Program-made: the position numbers and the translations under genes
Assembly (NCBI GenBank): GCA_029246125.1
Contig: JAQWNZ010000006.1
Location: 1 to 32,623 of the forward strand
Source of the DNA: Flavobacteriaceae bacterium
GTDB taxonomy: Bacteria > Bacteroidota > Bacteroidia > Flavobacteriales > Flavobacteriaceae
Direction: 5' to 3'
Length of the DNA stretch: 32,623 bases
The notes under the pieces: generated by a model
The model's input: only the letters and a program-made list of their open reading frames with translations
What the model was told of the DNA's origin: nothing
The model's database searches: none
Shown here: in pieces, positions 1-10,400 of the stretch
How the letters are laid out: every line of letters begins with the position of its first letter
How positions within the stretch are numbered: position 1 is the first letter of the stretch

Positions 1-1
1 A

Positions 2-1396
2 GAATTCGATCAGGGTGTTAAAGCTCTTGAAGGAAAAAAAATTGTAATTGTTGGATGTGGAGCACAAGGACTTAATCAAGGACTCAACATGCGTGACTCT
101 GGTTTGAATATCTCGTATGCTTTACGTCAAGGAGCTATCGAACAAAAAAGGACTTCATATAAAAATGCTGTTAGCCATGATTTTCATGTAGGTACTTATG
201 AAGAATTAATACCTTCAGCTGATATTGTTATCAACTTAACACCAGATAAAAACCACAGTTCAGTAGTTGAGGCCGTTATGCCGTTAATGCAAAAAGGATC
301 TACTCTTTCTTATTCTCATGGTTTTAACATTGTGGAAGAGGGTATGAAAATTCGTGAAGATTTAACTGTAATTATGGTGGCACCTAAGTGTCCAGGATCT
401 GAGGTAAGAGAAGAATACAAGCGTGGATTTGGAGTACCAACCCTCATTGCTGTTCATCCTGAAAACGATCCTCAAGGGCATGGATTAACTCAGGCTAAGG
501 CCTATGCTTTTGCTACTGGAGGCCATCGAGCTGGTGTTTTGGAGTCTTCCTTCGTAGCTGAAGTAAAATCTGATTTGATGGGAGAGCAAACCATTCTTTG
601 TGGTGTGTTACAAACTGGCTCAATTTTGAGTTTTGATAAAATGGTATCTGAAGGCATTGAACCAGGGTATGCGTCAAAATTGATTCAATACGGTTGGGAA
701 ACCATCACAGAGGCACTAAAATACGGAGGAATCACCAATATGATGGATAGACTTTCAAATCCAGCAAAAATTAAAGCATTTGAAATTTCAGAACAGTTAA
801 AAGAAATTTTAAAACCCCTCTTTGAGAAGCATATGGACGATATCATGTCTGGCCACTTTTCAAAGACCATGATGGAAGATTGGGCTAACGACGATAAAAA
901 CTTGTTGTCTTGGAGAGCCGCAACAGGAGAAACCGCATTTGAAAAAACAATTAATACCCAAAAAAATATTTCTGAACAAGAGTTTTTTGATCAGGGTCTT
1001 TTGATGGTTGCTTTCGTAAGAGCAGGAGTAGAATTGGCATTTGACACCATGGTTAATGCAGGAATTAAAGAAGAATCAGCTTACTATGAGTCATTACACG
1101 AAACACCATTAATTGCAAATACAATCGCACGCAAGAAATTATTTGAAATGAATCGTATTATTTCTGATACTGCAGAGTATGGGTGTTTTTTGTTTGATCA
1201 TGCTGCCAAACCTATGCTTTTTAATTTCATGAAAAACATCAATACTGAATTTATAGGCTCAGGATTGAACAATGAAGATTCTGGCGTAGATAATAAACAA
1301 TTGATTGACATCAATGAAATTATTCGATATCACCCTGTTGAAATGGTGGGTTATGAACTTCGAGCTTCCATGACAGCAATGGCTAAAATAATATAA
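2..1396 (+). CDS. ilvC: Ketol-acid reductoisomerase, class II (5' end cut off)
   Basis: Second step of valine, leucine and isoleucine synthesis: Mg- and NADPH-dependent isomeroreduction of acetolactate or acetohydroxybutyrate in the cytoplasm. The frame is open from base 2, upstream of the ATG the track uses, and this part encodes the dinucleotide-binding loop [10 protein letters not shown], so the real start lies outside the window. Compared from memory with the 491-residue E. coli protein, about 25-30 N-terminal residues are missing. Near-identical family blocks include [30 protein letters not shown] and the paired C-terminal knotted domain ([19 protein letters not shown], then [19 protein letters not shown]) typical of the long class II form. 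ilvA follows after one base, so the two are an operon, probably the end of an ilv cluster. Confidence 0.97.
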   Translation, partial: EFDQGVKALEGKKIVIVGCGAQGLNQGLNMRDSGLNISYALRQGAIEQKRTSYKNAVSHDFHVGTYEELIPSADIVINLTPDKNHSSVVEAVMPLMQKGSTLSYSHGFNIVEEGMKIREDLTVIMVAPKCPGSEVREEYKRGFGVPTLIAVHPENDPQGHGLTQAKAYAFATGGHRAGVLESSFVAEVKSDLMGEQTILCGVLQTGSILSFDKMVSEGIEPGYASKLIQYGWETITEALKYGGITNMMDRLSNPAKIKAFEISEQLKEILKPLFEKHMDDIMSGHFSKTMMEDWANDDKNLLSWRAATGETAFEKTINTQKNISEQEFFDQGLLMVAFVRAGVELAFDTMVNAGIKEESAYYESLHETPLIANTIARKKLFEMNRIISDTAEYGCFLFDHAAKPMLFNFMKNINTEFIGSGLNNEDSGVDNKQLIDINEIIRYHPVEMVGYELRASMTAMAKII

Positions 1397-1397
1397 C

Positions 1398-2648
1398 GTG
1401 AAAAACTTTCCTTCTATAGAAGGAGTTCAACTAGCTGTTTCACGTTTGTCTAAAGTGATCAGAAAAACTCCATGGGAATTCAATAAGCGATTATCATCAT
1501 TAAAAAACGCTTCTGTTTTTTTTAAAAGGGAGGACCTTCAACAAATCCGTTCTTTTAAAATACGTGGTGCCTATAATAAAATTAGTTCTTTAAGTGAAGA
1601 AAAGCGTGTGGTAGGAATTATTTGTGCTAGTGCAGGCAATCATGCCCAAGGATTTGCTTTTTCCTGTAATAAAATGCAAATAGAAGGAGTTGTTTATATG
1701 CCTGCTACTACACCGCAACAAAAAGTCTCCCAAGTCAGGATGTTTGGTGGTAAACACATTAGAGTTGTTCTAATTGGGGATACTTACGATACTTGTCAAA
1801 AATATGCTTTGAAAATTGCCAAAAAAGAGGGTAAGACATTTATTCATGCTTTTGATGATATAGAAGTTATTGAAGGTCAGGCAACTATAGCCCTTGAGAT
1901 TTTAGAGCAGTCATCAAAACCTTTAGACTATATTTTTGTGCCAGTAGGGGGCGGTGGTTTGATCTCAGGTATTATAACTGTCATGAGTATTTTATCACCA
2001 GAAACCAAAATTATTGGAGTTGAGCCCCAAGGAGCTCCTTCTATGCATCAATCTATTATTAGTGATAAAAGAGTAGTTTTGAAAAAAATAGATAATTTTG
2101 TCGATGGAGCTGCTGTACGTGAGATAGGTAAGATTCCTTTCAAAATTTGTAAAACACAATTAGATGAAATTATAACGGTAGATGAAGGCAAAGTTTGTCA
2201 AACAATACTTGATTTATACAATAAAGAGGGAATTGTAGCTGAACCTGCTGGTGCACTTGCTGTAGCAGGTCTAGAGGAAATTGATAAGGATTTTGAAGGT
2301 AAACGGATCGCTATCTTACTATGTGGTGGGAATAATGATATTTTAAGAATGCCTGAAATAAGTGAAAGAGCGTTACTTTATGCTAGTTTAAAACATTACT
2401 TTATGATTGATTTCCCACAACGTGCTGGTGCACTGAAAGAATTTGTAACAGAGATTTTGGGCCCGAATGATGATATTACACATTTTGAATTTTCAAAAAA
2501 GAGTTATAGGATAAATGCACCAGCAGTTGTCGGAATTAAATTAAAAAAAGCAGAAGATTTTACGCTTTTGGTAGAAAGGATGAAAATCCATAACTTCAAA
2601 TTTGATTATTTAAACGACAAGCAAAATTTATTTCAATTTTTAATCTAA
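1398..2648 (+). CDS. ilvA: Threonine ammonia-lyase (threonine dehydratase), biosynthetic
   Basis: PLP enzyme that deaminates threonine to 2-oxobutyrate, the committed step of isoleucine synthesis. The start is GTG, one base after the ilvC stop, which implies translational coupling. Visible signatures: the PLP lysine in RSFKIRGAYNK (about K54), the substrate loop SAGNHAQG (about 78-85) and the phosphate-binding glycine loop GGGGLISG (about 184-191). After the catalytic fold (to about residue 325) there is one ACT-like C-terminal domain (LKHYFMIDFPQRAGALKEF...), as in the roughly 410-residue forms, rather than the two of E. coli IlvA. Feedback inhibition by isoleucine is therefore possible but not shown by the sequence. 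Position directly behind ilvC favours the biosynthetic over the catabolic enzyme. Confidence 0.95.
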   Translation: MKNFPSIEGVQLAVSRLSKVIRKTPWEFNKRLSSLKNASVFFKREDLQQIRSFKIRGAYNKISSLSEEKRVVGIICASAGNHAQGFAFSCNKMQIEGVVYMPATTPQQKVSQVRMFGGKHIRVVLIGDTYDTCQKYALKIAKKEGKTFIHAFDDIEVIEGQATIALEILEQSSKPLDYIFVPVGGGGLISGIITVMSILSPETKIIGVEPQGAPSMHQSIISDKRVVLKKIDNFVDGAAVREIGKIPFKICKTQLDEIITVDEGKVCQTILDLYNKEGIVAEPAGALAVAGLEEIDKDFEGKRIAILLCGGNNDILRMPEISERALLYASLKHYFMIDFPQRAGALKEFVTEILGPNDDITHFEFSKKSYRINAPAVVGIKLKKAEDFTLLVERMKIHNFKFDYLNDKQNLFQFLI

Positions 2649-2672
2649 AAGGCTAAGAAAAAAAGGACAAGT

Positions 2673-4268
2673 ATGACAACTAAAACTAAAGAAATCCCTG
2701 AGGAATTTCGTCTTAACCCTTTCGTTTGTGATCGATATTTAGTTGATGGCGAATTAAAGATATGGAAGGGAAATACAACAGAGGTTTTTTCGACTATTCA
2801 GACACTAAATAATGATGGCAAAATGACACCAACTCTTTTGGGATCAATACCTGATATGGAATCTCCAGATGCTCTAAACGCATTAAAATCAGCAGAAAAT
2901 GCATTTCAAAGGGGTCAGGGTCTATGGCCAACCATGCGAGTTGGAGAAAGGTTGAAATGTATGGAAATTTTCGTTAAAAAAATGAAACTTCATAGAGAAC
3001 AAGTTGTGAAACTTCTAATGTGGGAAATTTGTAAAAATAAATCCGATTCCTACAAGGAATTTGATAGAACTATAGATTATATAGTTGATACTATTGAGGC
3101 ATATAAAAATTTAGATCGGAAAGGGGCGAAATTTGACAAAGAGGCAAGTGTTTATGCGCATATTCGTAGGGGACCCTTGGGTGTTGTGTTATGCTTAGGA
3201 CCATATAATTATCCACTAAATGAGACTTTTTGTCTTTTGATCCCAGCAATTATTATGGGAAACACAGCTATCTTCAAACCAGCAAAACATGGGGTGCTTC
3301 TGATTGCTCCATTGTTAAAAGCTTTTCAAGAAAGCTTTCCTCCCGGAGTAGTAAATATTTTGTTTGGAAGAGGTCGTAAAATTGCTTCACCAATTATGCG
3401 AACAGGAGCAGTAGATGTCTTAGCACTAATTGGACACAGCTCGTCTGCTGTATCACTTCAAGATCAACATCCTAATAAAAACAGACTTCGTTTAGTTCTT
3501 GGTTTGGAAGCAAAAAATCCAGGAATTATTTTGCCTGATGCAGATTTAGATCTTACAATCAAAGAATGTATTTCAGGAACCCTCTCATATAATGGACAAC
3601 GTTGCACTGCTCTAAAGGTTCTTTATGTTCATGATTCCATAGTAGATGAGTTCAATCGAAGGTTTTCTTTAGCAGTTGACGAACTAAATTTTGGAATGCC
3701 ATGGGAAAACACTTTTTTAACCCCACTTCCTGAACCGAGTAAACCAGATTACATTGAAGAATTGATTGAAGATGCAAAATCTAAAGGAGCTAAAGTCTTA
3801 AATAAAAAAGGAGGTGAAAAGTCTGGAAATTACATTTTTCCAGCGGTTTTGTATCCAGTTTCTGAAGAAATGAAAGTTTACCAAGAAGAACAGTTTGGAC
3901 CCGTTATTCCAATAATTTCATATAAAGAAATAGATGAACCTTTGGATGCTATGGCTGCATCAGAATATGGTCAACAGGTTAGTTTATTTGGGCATGATAT
4001 TAGAAAAATTGGACCACTTATTGACACACTAGCTAATTTAGTTTGTCGAGTGAATTTGAATTCGGCCTGTCAGCGTGGACCAGATGTATATCCTTTCACG
4101 GGAAGAAAAAATTCTGCAGTGAGTACATTAAGTGTTTATGATGCTTTACGTTCATTTTCAATACGAACTTTTGTTGCGTCAAAGGATACAGAATACAATA
4201 AAGAAATATTGGAGAGTTTACTTAATTCTGAAGCTTCTAATTTCATTTCAACAGAGTATTTATTGTAA
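2673..4268 (+). CDS. gapN: GapN-like NADP-dependent glyceraldehyde-3-phosphate dehydrogenase (aldehyde dehydrogenase superfamily)
   Basis: Aldehyde dehydrogenase of 531 residues, most like the non-phosphorylating GAPDH branch, which would oxidise glyceraldehyde 3-phosphate directly to 3-phosphoglycerate and make NADPH. Seen: the catalytic cysteine in [12 protein letters not shown] (C311), the oxyanion asparagine in LGPYNYP (N179), the cofactor lysine in FKPAK (K203) and EEQFGPV near the C-terminus. The canonical ELGGK general-base motif reads GLEAK: the aligned position (277, 34 residues before the Cys) is Gly, with a Glu two residues later. I recall the same LGLEAK form in other Bacteroidota homologues, so it is probably a subfamily trait. 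It starts 24 bp after ilvA on the same strand and may share its transcript. The substrate is inferred from family resemblance only. Confidence 0.82.
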   Translation: MTTKTKEIPEEFRLNPFVCDRYLVDGELKIWKGNTTEVFSTIQTLNNDGKMTPTLLGSIPDMESPDALNALKSAENAFQRGQGLWPTMRVGERLKCMEIFVKKMKLHREQVVKLLMWEICKNKSDSYKEFDRTIDYIVDTIEAYKNLDRKGAKFDKEASVYAHIRRGPLGVVLCLGPYNYPLNETFCLLIPAIIMGNTAIFKPAKHGVLLIAPLLKAFQESFPPGVVNILFGRGRKIASPIMRTGAVDVLALIGHSSSAVSLQDQHPNKNRLRLVLGLEAKNPGIILPDADLDLTIKECISGTLSYNGQRCTALKVLYVHDSIVDEFNRRFSLAVDELNFGMPWENTFLTPLPEPSKPDYIEELIEDAKSKGAKVLNKKGGEKSGNYIFPAVLYPVSEEMKVYQEEQFGPVIPIISYKEIDEPLDAMAASEYGQQVSLFGHDIRKIGPLIDTLANLVCRVNLNSACQRGPDVYPFTGRKNSAVSTLSVYDALRSFSIRTFVASKDTEYNKEILESLLNSEASNFISTEYLL

Positions 4269-4274
4269 ACTTAA

Positions 4275-4427
4275 AGTCTCTATTTTATAGATATTGTTCT
4301 AACTTATCTAGACGACGAAGTACAGCTCAAACCGGAGTGGTTTATTAAGAATCAATAACGCCTAAACACAAAAGGATATAATGTTTGGAATCGTTCGATT
4401 AAGACAGAGATTGAAAATGTAAAGAAA
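4275..4427 (+). other. Spacer between gapN and the methyltransferase, with a coding-like stretch (possible gene remnant)
   Basis: This is the gap between two convergent genes. In the gapN frame, after two stops, about 27 codons are open to a TAA at 4356-4358, and the same frame then continues open past 4427 to a TGA at 4455-4457. The translations look protein-like (for example DDEVQLKPEWFIKNQ and GYNVWNRSIKTEIENV) and the first part is less AT-rich than its surroundings. There is no good start codon and I do not recognise a family. It may be the worn-down end of a lost gene or chance. A short inverted repeat (AAACC-GGAGT-GGTTT) is present, but without a T-run it is not a convincing terminator. 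Confidence 0.2.
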
Positions 4428-5045
4428 TTAAATCAAACCTTCTATATTGAATCTTGAAAAGATAAAATCTTGTTTAGAATTAAAAGGAGTAATATGTTCA
4501 ATCTCAATACAATCTAATTGATTGTAAGAACTACTAAAACAATTTTTGAGTTTTTTGCAATCGTATTGTGTTATGAGAAGTCCGCTACATTTTTCTGGTC
4601 CATATGTTGAAAAAGTTCCAATAACAAGATGTTTAGCGTTAGATTGAGTTACAATTTCAGTATATTTTTGGATATCACTAGATGCAGTTAAAAAGTGAAA
4701 AGAGGCTCGATCATGCCATAATGTATAATTTTTAGTTGGATTAAAATCAATTATATCACTTTCAATCCAATGGATGTATTGTGATCGCTCACCTAGACGC
4801 TTTTGTGCTCGCTCCAATGCTTTTCCTGAGATATCTAACACCGATAGATTTGTAAAACCTAATTCAAGGAGAGCATCAACAAGTAGGCTATCACCGCCAC
4901 CAATATCAATAATTGACGCACTTTTATCCAAATTAAAAGATTTAATTAATTCGATTGATCTTTTGGGATAAGCTTCCGTCCAACTAACTTCTTGTGGTGT
5001 TTTTGTCTGAAACACATTTTCCCAATGCTTTTTTTTTGGATCCAT
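4428..5045 (-). CDS. Class I SAM-dependent methyltransferase
   Basis: Small soluble methyltransferase of about 205 residues. The AdoMet-binding motif I is clear (SIIDIGGGDSLLVDALLELG), followed by the motif II region (NLSVLDIS) and an acidic strand (IHWIESDIIDF). The track starts nine codons earlier, inside the glycosyltransferase gene. I chose the ATG at 5045 because it lies just after the upstream stop codon and gives MDPKKKHWENVF..., the usual N-terminus of this family (HWE..Y/F followed by EVSW). It is last in a tight three-gene unit with the glycosyltransferase and the AGMO-like hydroxylase, which suggests it modifies the same small molecule, lipid or glycan. The acceptor cannot be told from the sequence. 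Confidence 0.85.
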   Translation of the reverse strand: MDPKKKHWENVFQTKTPQEVSWTEAYPKRSIELIKSFNLDKSASIIDIGGGDSLLVDALLELGFTNLSVLDISGKALERAQKRLGERSQYIHWIESDIIDFNPTKNYTLWHDRASFHFLTASSDIQKYTEIVTQSNAKHLVIGTFSTYGPEKCSGLLITQYDCKKLKNCFSSSYNQLDCIEIEHITPFNSKQDFIFSRFNIEGLI

Positions 5046-5049
5046 GATT

Positions 5050-6186
5050 TTACAAATGTTGAATAAAATCATCCCAGTCTTTTACCCATTTTTTCCAGCT
5101 GTATCGTGGGAGAGCTTTTTTAATATTTTCAATTTTATTAGATAATATTTTATCATCTAATAAAAATTTAATTCCTTTTGCAATATCATGAGGATTTTTC
5201 TTAACACAAACCCCAGTATTATCTTCCTTAATAGGTGTATTTAACCCATCAATATCAGATACAATTAAGGGTTTATTATAAAAATATGCAATTGGTGTAA
5301 CTCCACTCTGTGAGGCTGTATGATAAGTTTGTGCCACCAGATCGCAACCTGAAAAAATAAGTTGAATATCACGCTCTGTTTTAAATTCAAAATCAAATTT
5401 CACAATCTTTTCAAGACCTAAACGAGTTACGAGATTAGTGTATTTTTTCTTGTCTTCATAACATTCACCTACAACTTTAAGAATAATATTTTCTGAGTTA
5501 AATCTTTTATTAGCAAATGCTTGGATTAAAAGTTCTAAACCTTTGTATTGTCTTATTATACCGAAAAAAAGTACTATGGATTTTTCTGATTCCCATCCTA
5601 ATTTTTTTCGAGCTTCAGTTGATGAAATATGTGGAAGTAAATTAGTATTTACAGGATGAAACCCTTCCCAAATAGGTTTTTTAAACCCATCTTTAATTTG
5701 AGATGCTACTTCGGAAGAAAAGGTTGTAAAGGCCTGTATTTGAATTCCGAAGAAGCGGTTAAATATTTTATCCCAGAAGCGTCTTTCGTGTGGAATCCAG
5801 TTGTCAACGAGTGCAATTTTTTTTATTCCATTATTCGTTCTTTTAGCAATCCATCCATACAAAGGCGCTAAAAAAGGGGTGTAATATCGGAAAATTATTG
5901 TCTTAGGGTTTGTCTTGTTTATATATCGAATTGCTTTTTTCCAACGAAACGGATTATAGGAATGAATAATTTCAAGTGTAATTACAGGAGTGTTTAAATT
6001 TTCTTTTCTTTTTTGATTTTTTCCTGGAAACAAAAAATTTGGATAGAGTTTTGAAAAAGTAATTAATTGAGTTTTTTTTCCTGCCTTCACAAGGTGTTTA
6101 CCAAGTTCATTTTGAGTATCAGCTATACCTCCTCTGTATGGTGCAGCCGGTCCAGCTATAAGATAATCAAGCCTTTGTCTAGACAT
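5050..6186 (-). CDS. GT4-like (GT-B fold) glycosyltransferase
   Basis: Predicted cytoplasmic glycosyltransferase of 378 residues that would transfer a sugar from an activated donor to an unknown acceptor. The N-terminal half has the acceptor-side glycine loop (GPAAPYRGGIADTQNEL), and the C-terminal half has the GT-B donor domain (SIVLFFGIIRQYKGLELLIQA, then LKVVGE). The usual EX7E motif of GT4 enzymes is replaced by a TASQSGVTPIAYFYNKPLI segment. I recall the same kind of variant in other bacterial GT4 proteins, so this is not necessarily inactivation. Its ATG directly follows the TAA of the hydroxylase gene (TAAATG), and the methyltransferase begins 4 bp after its own stop, so the three genes should be co-translated. 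No transmembrane segment is apparent. Confidence 0.85.
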   Translation of the reverse strand: MSRQRLDYLIAGPAAPYRGGIADTQNELGKHLVKAGKKTQLITFSKLYPNFLFPGKNQKRKENLNTPVITLEIIHSYNPFRWKKAIRYINKTNPKTIIFRYYTPFLAPLYGWIAKRTNNGIKKIALVDNWIPHERRFWDKIFNRFFGIQIQAFTTFSSEVASQIKDGFKKPIWEGFHPVNTNLLPHISSTEARKKLGWESEKSIVLFFGIIRQYKGLELLIQAFANKRFNSENIILKVVGECYEDKKKYTNLVTRLGLEKIVKFDFEFKTERDIQLIFSGCDLVAQTYHTASQSGVTPIAYFYNKPLIVSDIDGLNTPIKEDNTGVCVKKNPHDIAKGIKFLLDDKILSNKIENIKKALPRYSWKKWVKDWDDFIQHL

Positions 6187-7443
6187 TTAATTCAGAGCTA
6201 TTCTTCGGTGAGGAGAATATCTTTTAGCCCATAAACCTAATCCTAAGGTTGCCAAAAAATAGATAACAAGAAGTCCATAGCTAAAAGGATAATTATCCAA
6301 AAGAAATTTATGTTGTGGAAGACTTATAAACACAAGTCCTAAAATCCCTCTCAATTGTTCAAATATAGGTGCCCATGAATAAAAATCCATTAGTGCTGTA
6401 AAGCCAAAAATTGAATACATAATTAATAATCCAAAACTTAATTGAAATGATGTTTCAAGTTCACTAAAACGGCCCAATAAAAATATAATCATAAATACTA
6501 AAATACTGAAATGAAATATCGCTACAAACTTCCAACTTTTCGAGTACTTTGGATTGTACCGCAATAAAGGTTGTGATTCACGTGATACTAGAGGGAAAAG
6601 TTTAATGACATCAGGTGGTCGCCAGCCTGTTGGCATAAACCAGATTTTGATTTTACTCAACTTGTCTTTTGTATACCAAGCATCTCTTAATAGAATCCAA
6701 AAATGTTGAAAATTAATCCATACAGGATTCCAGCTTTGGACTGGTTTAAGCGTGCCATATATTGGAGGTTCAGAATCAAGTTCTTCTTGAAAGGTTCCAA
6801 AAATTCGATCCCAAACACAAAAAATAGCTGATAAGTTTTTATCAATATAAATGGGATTTATTGCATGATGAACTCGATGTTGAGAGGGGGTAACAATTAT
6901 GTATTCTAAAAAACCCAATTTTCCAATATGACGAGTATGATACCAAAATTGAGCAAATAAATGTAATGGACTTAGTGTAAAGATTACCTCAGAGGGAATT
7001 CCCAAAAAAGCAGCAGGAATTAGAAATAAAGCACTGTAACCTAAAAGATTTGAGATACTTTGTCTCAAAGCACAGGCAAGATTAAATTCCTCGCTACTAT
7101 GGTGAATTATATGTTGGTTCCAAAATATATTTATCTTATGATTCAATCTATGAATCCAATACGAAGCAAAATCTATGGCAATAAAGGCAATTATATAAAT
7201 ACTTATAGTAGATTCTATTTCGAGTAAATTTAAATGATTAACTAAAAAAGGATAGGAGATCAAAATCAATCCAAGTTTAAGAACATCTTTGATTACATTA
7301 GTCATACCAGAACTTAAACTCGCTAAAGTATCCATAAGAGTATAAGTCTGTCTTTTAGAAAAATGCCCGTAAGCAAACTCAGTAATTACGAGTATAAAAA
7401 AACCCGGAATAGCCCATAAAAGTACTGTTGCATATGCCTCCAT
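6187..7443 (-). CDS. Fatty acid hydroxylase/sterol desaturase-superfamily membrane protein, alkylglycerol monooxygenase-like
   Basis: Integral membrane di-iron oxygenase of 418 residues. All histidine clusters of the superfamily are present: HRLNH (HX3H), HIIHH (HX2HH) and QHRVHH (HX2HH), with an additional HTRH. The surroundings (NIFWNQHIIHHSSEEFNL, ALRQS, then IDKNLSAIFCVWDRIFGTF) resemble eukaryotic alkylglycerol monooxygenase (AGMO/TMEM195), which cleaves ether lipids, more than sterol desaturases. Hydrophobic helices lie at the N-terminus and, after the catalytic core, at the C-terminus, matching the AGMO layout. It heads the unit with the glycosyltransferase and methyltransferase. AGMO-like chemistry is inference from motif spacing; a lipid or carotenoid hydroxylase is also possible. 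Confidence 0.85.
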   Translation of the reverse strand: MEAYATVLLWAIPGFFILVITEFAYGHFSKRQTYTLMDTLASLSSGMTNVIKDVLKLGLILISYPFLVNHLNLLEIESTISIYIIAFIAIDFASYWIHRLNHKINIFWNQHIIHHSSEEFNLACALRQSISNLLGYSALFLIPAAFLGIPSEVIFTLSPLHLFAQFWYHTRHIGKLGFLEYIIVTPSQHRVHHAINPIYIDKNLSAIFCVWDRIFGTFQEELDSEPPIYGTLKPVQSWNPVWINFQHFWILLRDAWYTKDKLSKIKIWFMPTGWRPPDVIKLFPLVSRESQPLLRYNPKYSKSWKFVAIFHFSILVFMIIFLLGRFSELETSFQLSFGLLIMYSIFGFTALMDFYSWAPIFEQLRGILGLVFISLPQHKFLLDNYPFSYGLLVIYFLATLGLGLWAKRYSPHRRIALN

Positions 7444-7472
7444 TTCATGATTTTTAATCTAAAGTTAATAAT

Positions 7473-10400
7473 TTAAGAACTAATCACCCAACCTCCATTT
7501 TTGATTAGAGGTTCAGCCTGTTTGAATTTTATGGTCTTAGTTTCCCCACTTGTAATATTTTTAATAGTTACTTTCTCATTCCGGCCAATTTTGGGTTGTT
7601 CTCTTATAATTGTTTCTATAGTTTGTCTTTGCTGCTGGCTTGCCCCTGCACCTACTTGTCTGCTTCGTTGTGCCATTTCTTCAGTATTCAAAACTTCATC
7701 CTTGGAAATATTAAGTTTTTCTCTTGATCTAGGGCGTCGTGCCTCCTGAATAGTTGAAGGATTTTGACTTGGTAGGCTTCCTTTAATTAGGAACGAAAGT
7801 ACTTCTCTATTGAGTTTATTAAGCATTGATTTAAATAGTTCAAAAGCCTCAAACTTATAAATTAATAAAGGATCTTTTTGTTCGTGAACAGCTAGTTGGA
7901 CTGATTGTTTTAATTCATCCATCTTTCTTAAATGCACCTTCCATGCATCATCAATTAGGGCAAGTGTAATATTTCGTTCAAAGTCTTCAATTAATTTTTC
8001 ACCTTTAGATTCATATGCCTCTTCTAGGTTTGTTACTACGTTTAGTGACTTAACTCCATCGGTAAAGGGTACGACAATTCGTTCAAAACTGTTTCCAGGC
8101 TTTTCATAAACATCTTTGATTACTGGAAAAGCTTGTTGTGCATTTTGAATTTGTTTTTCTTCATAGTGCTCTAGAAGTTCCTTATAGAGTTTTTGTATTA
8201 TATCTACCTCGCTTAACTCCTCAAATTGGTCTACAGTTAATGGTGAAGTAATTGAAAAATTACTAATAATTTCAAATTCAAAGTTTTTGAAATCTTTAAC
8301 CTCTTTGTTTTGAAGAACGATTTCTTCACATGTATCATAAAGCATATTAAGAACGTCCAATTTTAAGCGAGATCCTTCAAGGGCATGTTTTCTTCTTTTG
8401 TATATTACTTCCCTTTGAGCACTCATTACATCGTCGTATTCCAAAAGTCGTTTTCGAATCCCAAAGTTGTTTTCTTCAACTTTCTTTTGTGCTCTTTCAA
8501 TTGACTTGGTCATCATGGAGTGTTGAATTACCTCTCCGTCTTCTAGACCCATTCTATCCATTACCTTAGCCACTCTTTCAGAACCAAATAAGCGCATAAG
8601 GTTATCTTCTAATGAAACATAAAACTGTGAGCTTCCTGGGTCTCCCTGTCGTCCAGAACGACCTCTTAATTGACGATCAACTCGTCTAGAGTCATGTCGT
8701 TCTGTTCCAATAATTGCCAACCCACCAGCATCTTTAACCTTTTGTGATAGTTTGATATCTGTTCCTCGACCTGCCATATTTGTTGCAATAGTCACAACTC
8801 CGGGATTTCCAGCCTCGGCTACAATATCTGCCTCTTTTTTATGCATTTTTGCGTTAAGGACATTATGTTTTACCTTTCTAATACTAAGCATTTTACTTAG
8901 TAACTCTGAAATTTCAACAGAGGTTGTTCCAATTAGTATTGGCCTTCCTGCTTGAGAAAACTCGGTTACTTTTTCAATAACGGCATTATACTTTTCTCTT
9001 TTGGTTTTATAAATGAGATCGTCTTCATCTTTTCTTGCAATTGGACGATTGGTTGGTATTTCGATTACATCTAATTCATATATTTCCCAAAATTCTCCAG
9101 CTTCTGTAATCGCTGTACCCGTCATACCCGAAAGTTTTTCATACATTCTGAAGTAATTCTGAAGCGTTATTGTGGCGTAGGTTTGAGTAGCTGCTTCAAT
9201 CTTTACATTTTCCTTTGCTTCTATCGCTTGGTGGAGTCCATCAGAATAGCGACGGCCTTCCATTATACGTCCAGTTTGTTCATCCACAATTTTTACTTTA
9301 TTTTCCATAAGAACGTATTCCACATCCTTCTCAAAAAGAGTATAGGCTTTAAGTAATTGATTCATACTGTGAATACGTTCACTCTTAACATCAAATTCTT
9401 TAAATAAAGATTCCTTTTCATTGGCTTCCTTTTTTGGATCTAACTTTTGAGACTCAATCTTGGCTATCTCACCTCCAATTTCTGGCAGTACAAAAAAGTT
9501 TTTGTCTTCGTTTCCATCAGAGAGCTCTTCAATTCCTTTTTCGGTAAGGTCAATTTGATTATTTTTTTCATCAATCACAAAAAATAACGCCTCATCAATC
9601 TTATGCATTTCTCTATTGTTATCTTGCATGTATTTATTTTCTGTCTTCTGAAGTAATTGCTTTATACCTTCCTCACTAAGAAATTTTATCAGTGCCTTAT
9701 TTTTGGGTAAGCCTCTAAAAACACGTAGTAAAAAAATTCCACCTTCCTCATCATTACCAGTTTTAATTTTTGCTTTTGCTTCAGCAAGAACACTAGTTAA
9801 AAGGGTTCTTTGTAGAGAAACCAAAGTTGCTACTTTTGATTTCAAAGCATCAAACTCATGGCGATCACCCTCAGGAGTAGGTCCTGAAATAATAAGGGGT
9901 GTTCTAGCATCATCAATAAGAACAGAGTCTACCTCATCTACGATTGCATAATTGTGTTTTCGTTGGACCAGATCCGTAGCAGTATGTGCCATATTATCTC
10001 TTAAATAATCGAAACCAAATTCGTTATTTGTTCCATAAGTAATATCTGCCTGATAAGCCTTTCTTCTTTCGGGACTGTTAGGTTGGTGATGGTCTATACA
10101 ATCAACGCTTAGACCGTGAAACTCAAATAAAGGAGCCATCCATGCGCTATCTCTTTTTGCGAGGTAGTCATTTACTGTTACAAGGTGAACACCTTTTCCT
10201 GTAAGTGCGTTTAGATATACTGGTAGTGTGGCTACCAAGGTTTTTCCTTCGCCTGTTTGCATTTCTGCAATTTTTCCTTGATGAAGAACAATTCCACCAA
10301 TAAGTTGAACGTCATAGTGCACCATATCCCAAGTGATGGGTTTTCCAGCTGCATCCCAAGAATTTTCCCAGATAGCATAATCCCCTTTAAGCTTAACATA

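Noticed and set aside
685-870. Minus-strand 61-aa ORF inside ilvC
   Set aside because: Antisense shadow of a highly conserved coding region; no family resemblance and no promoter.
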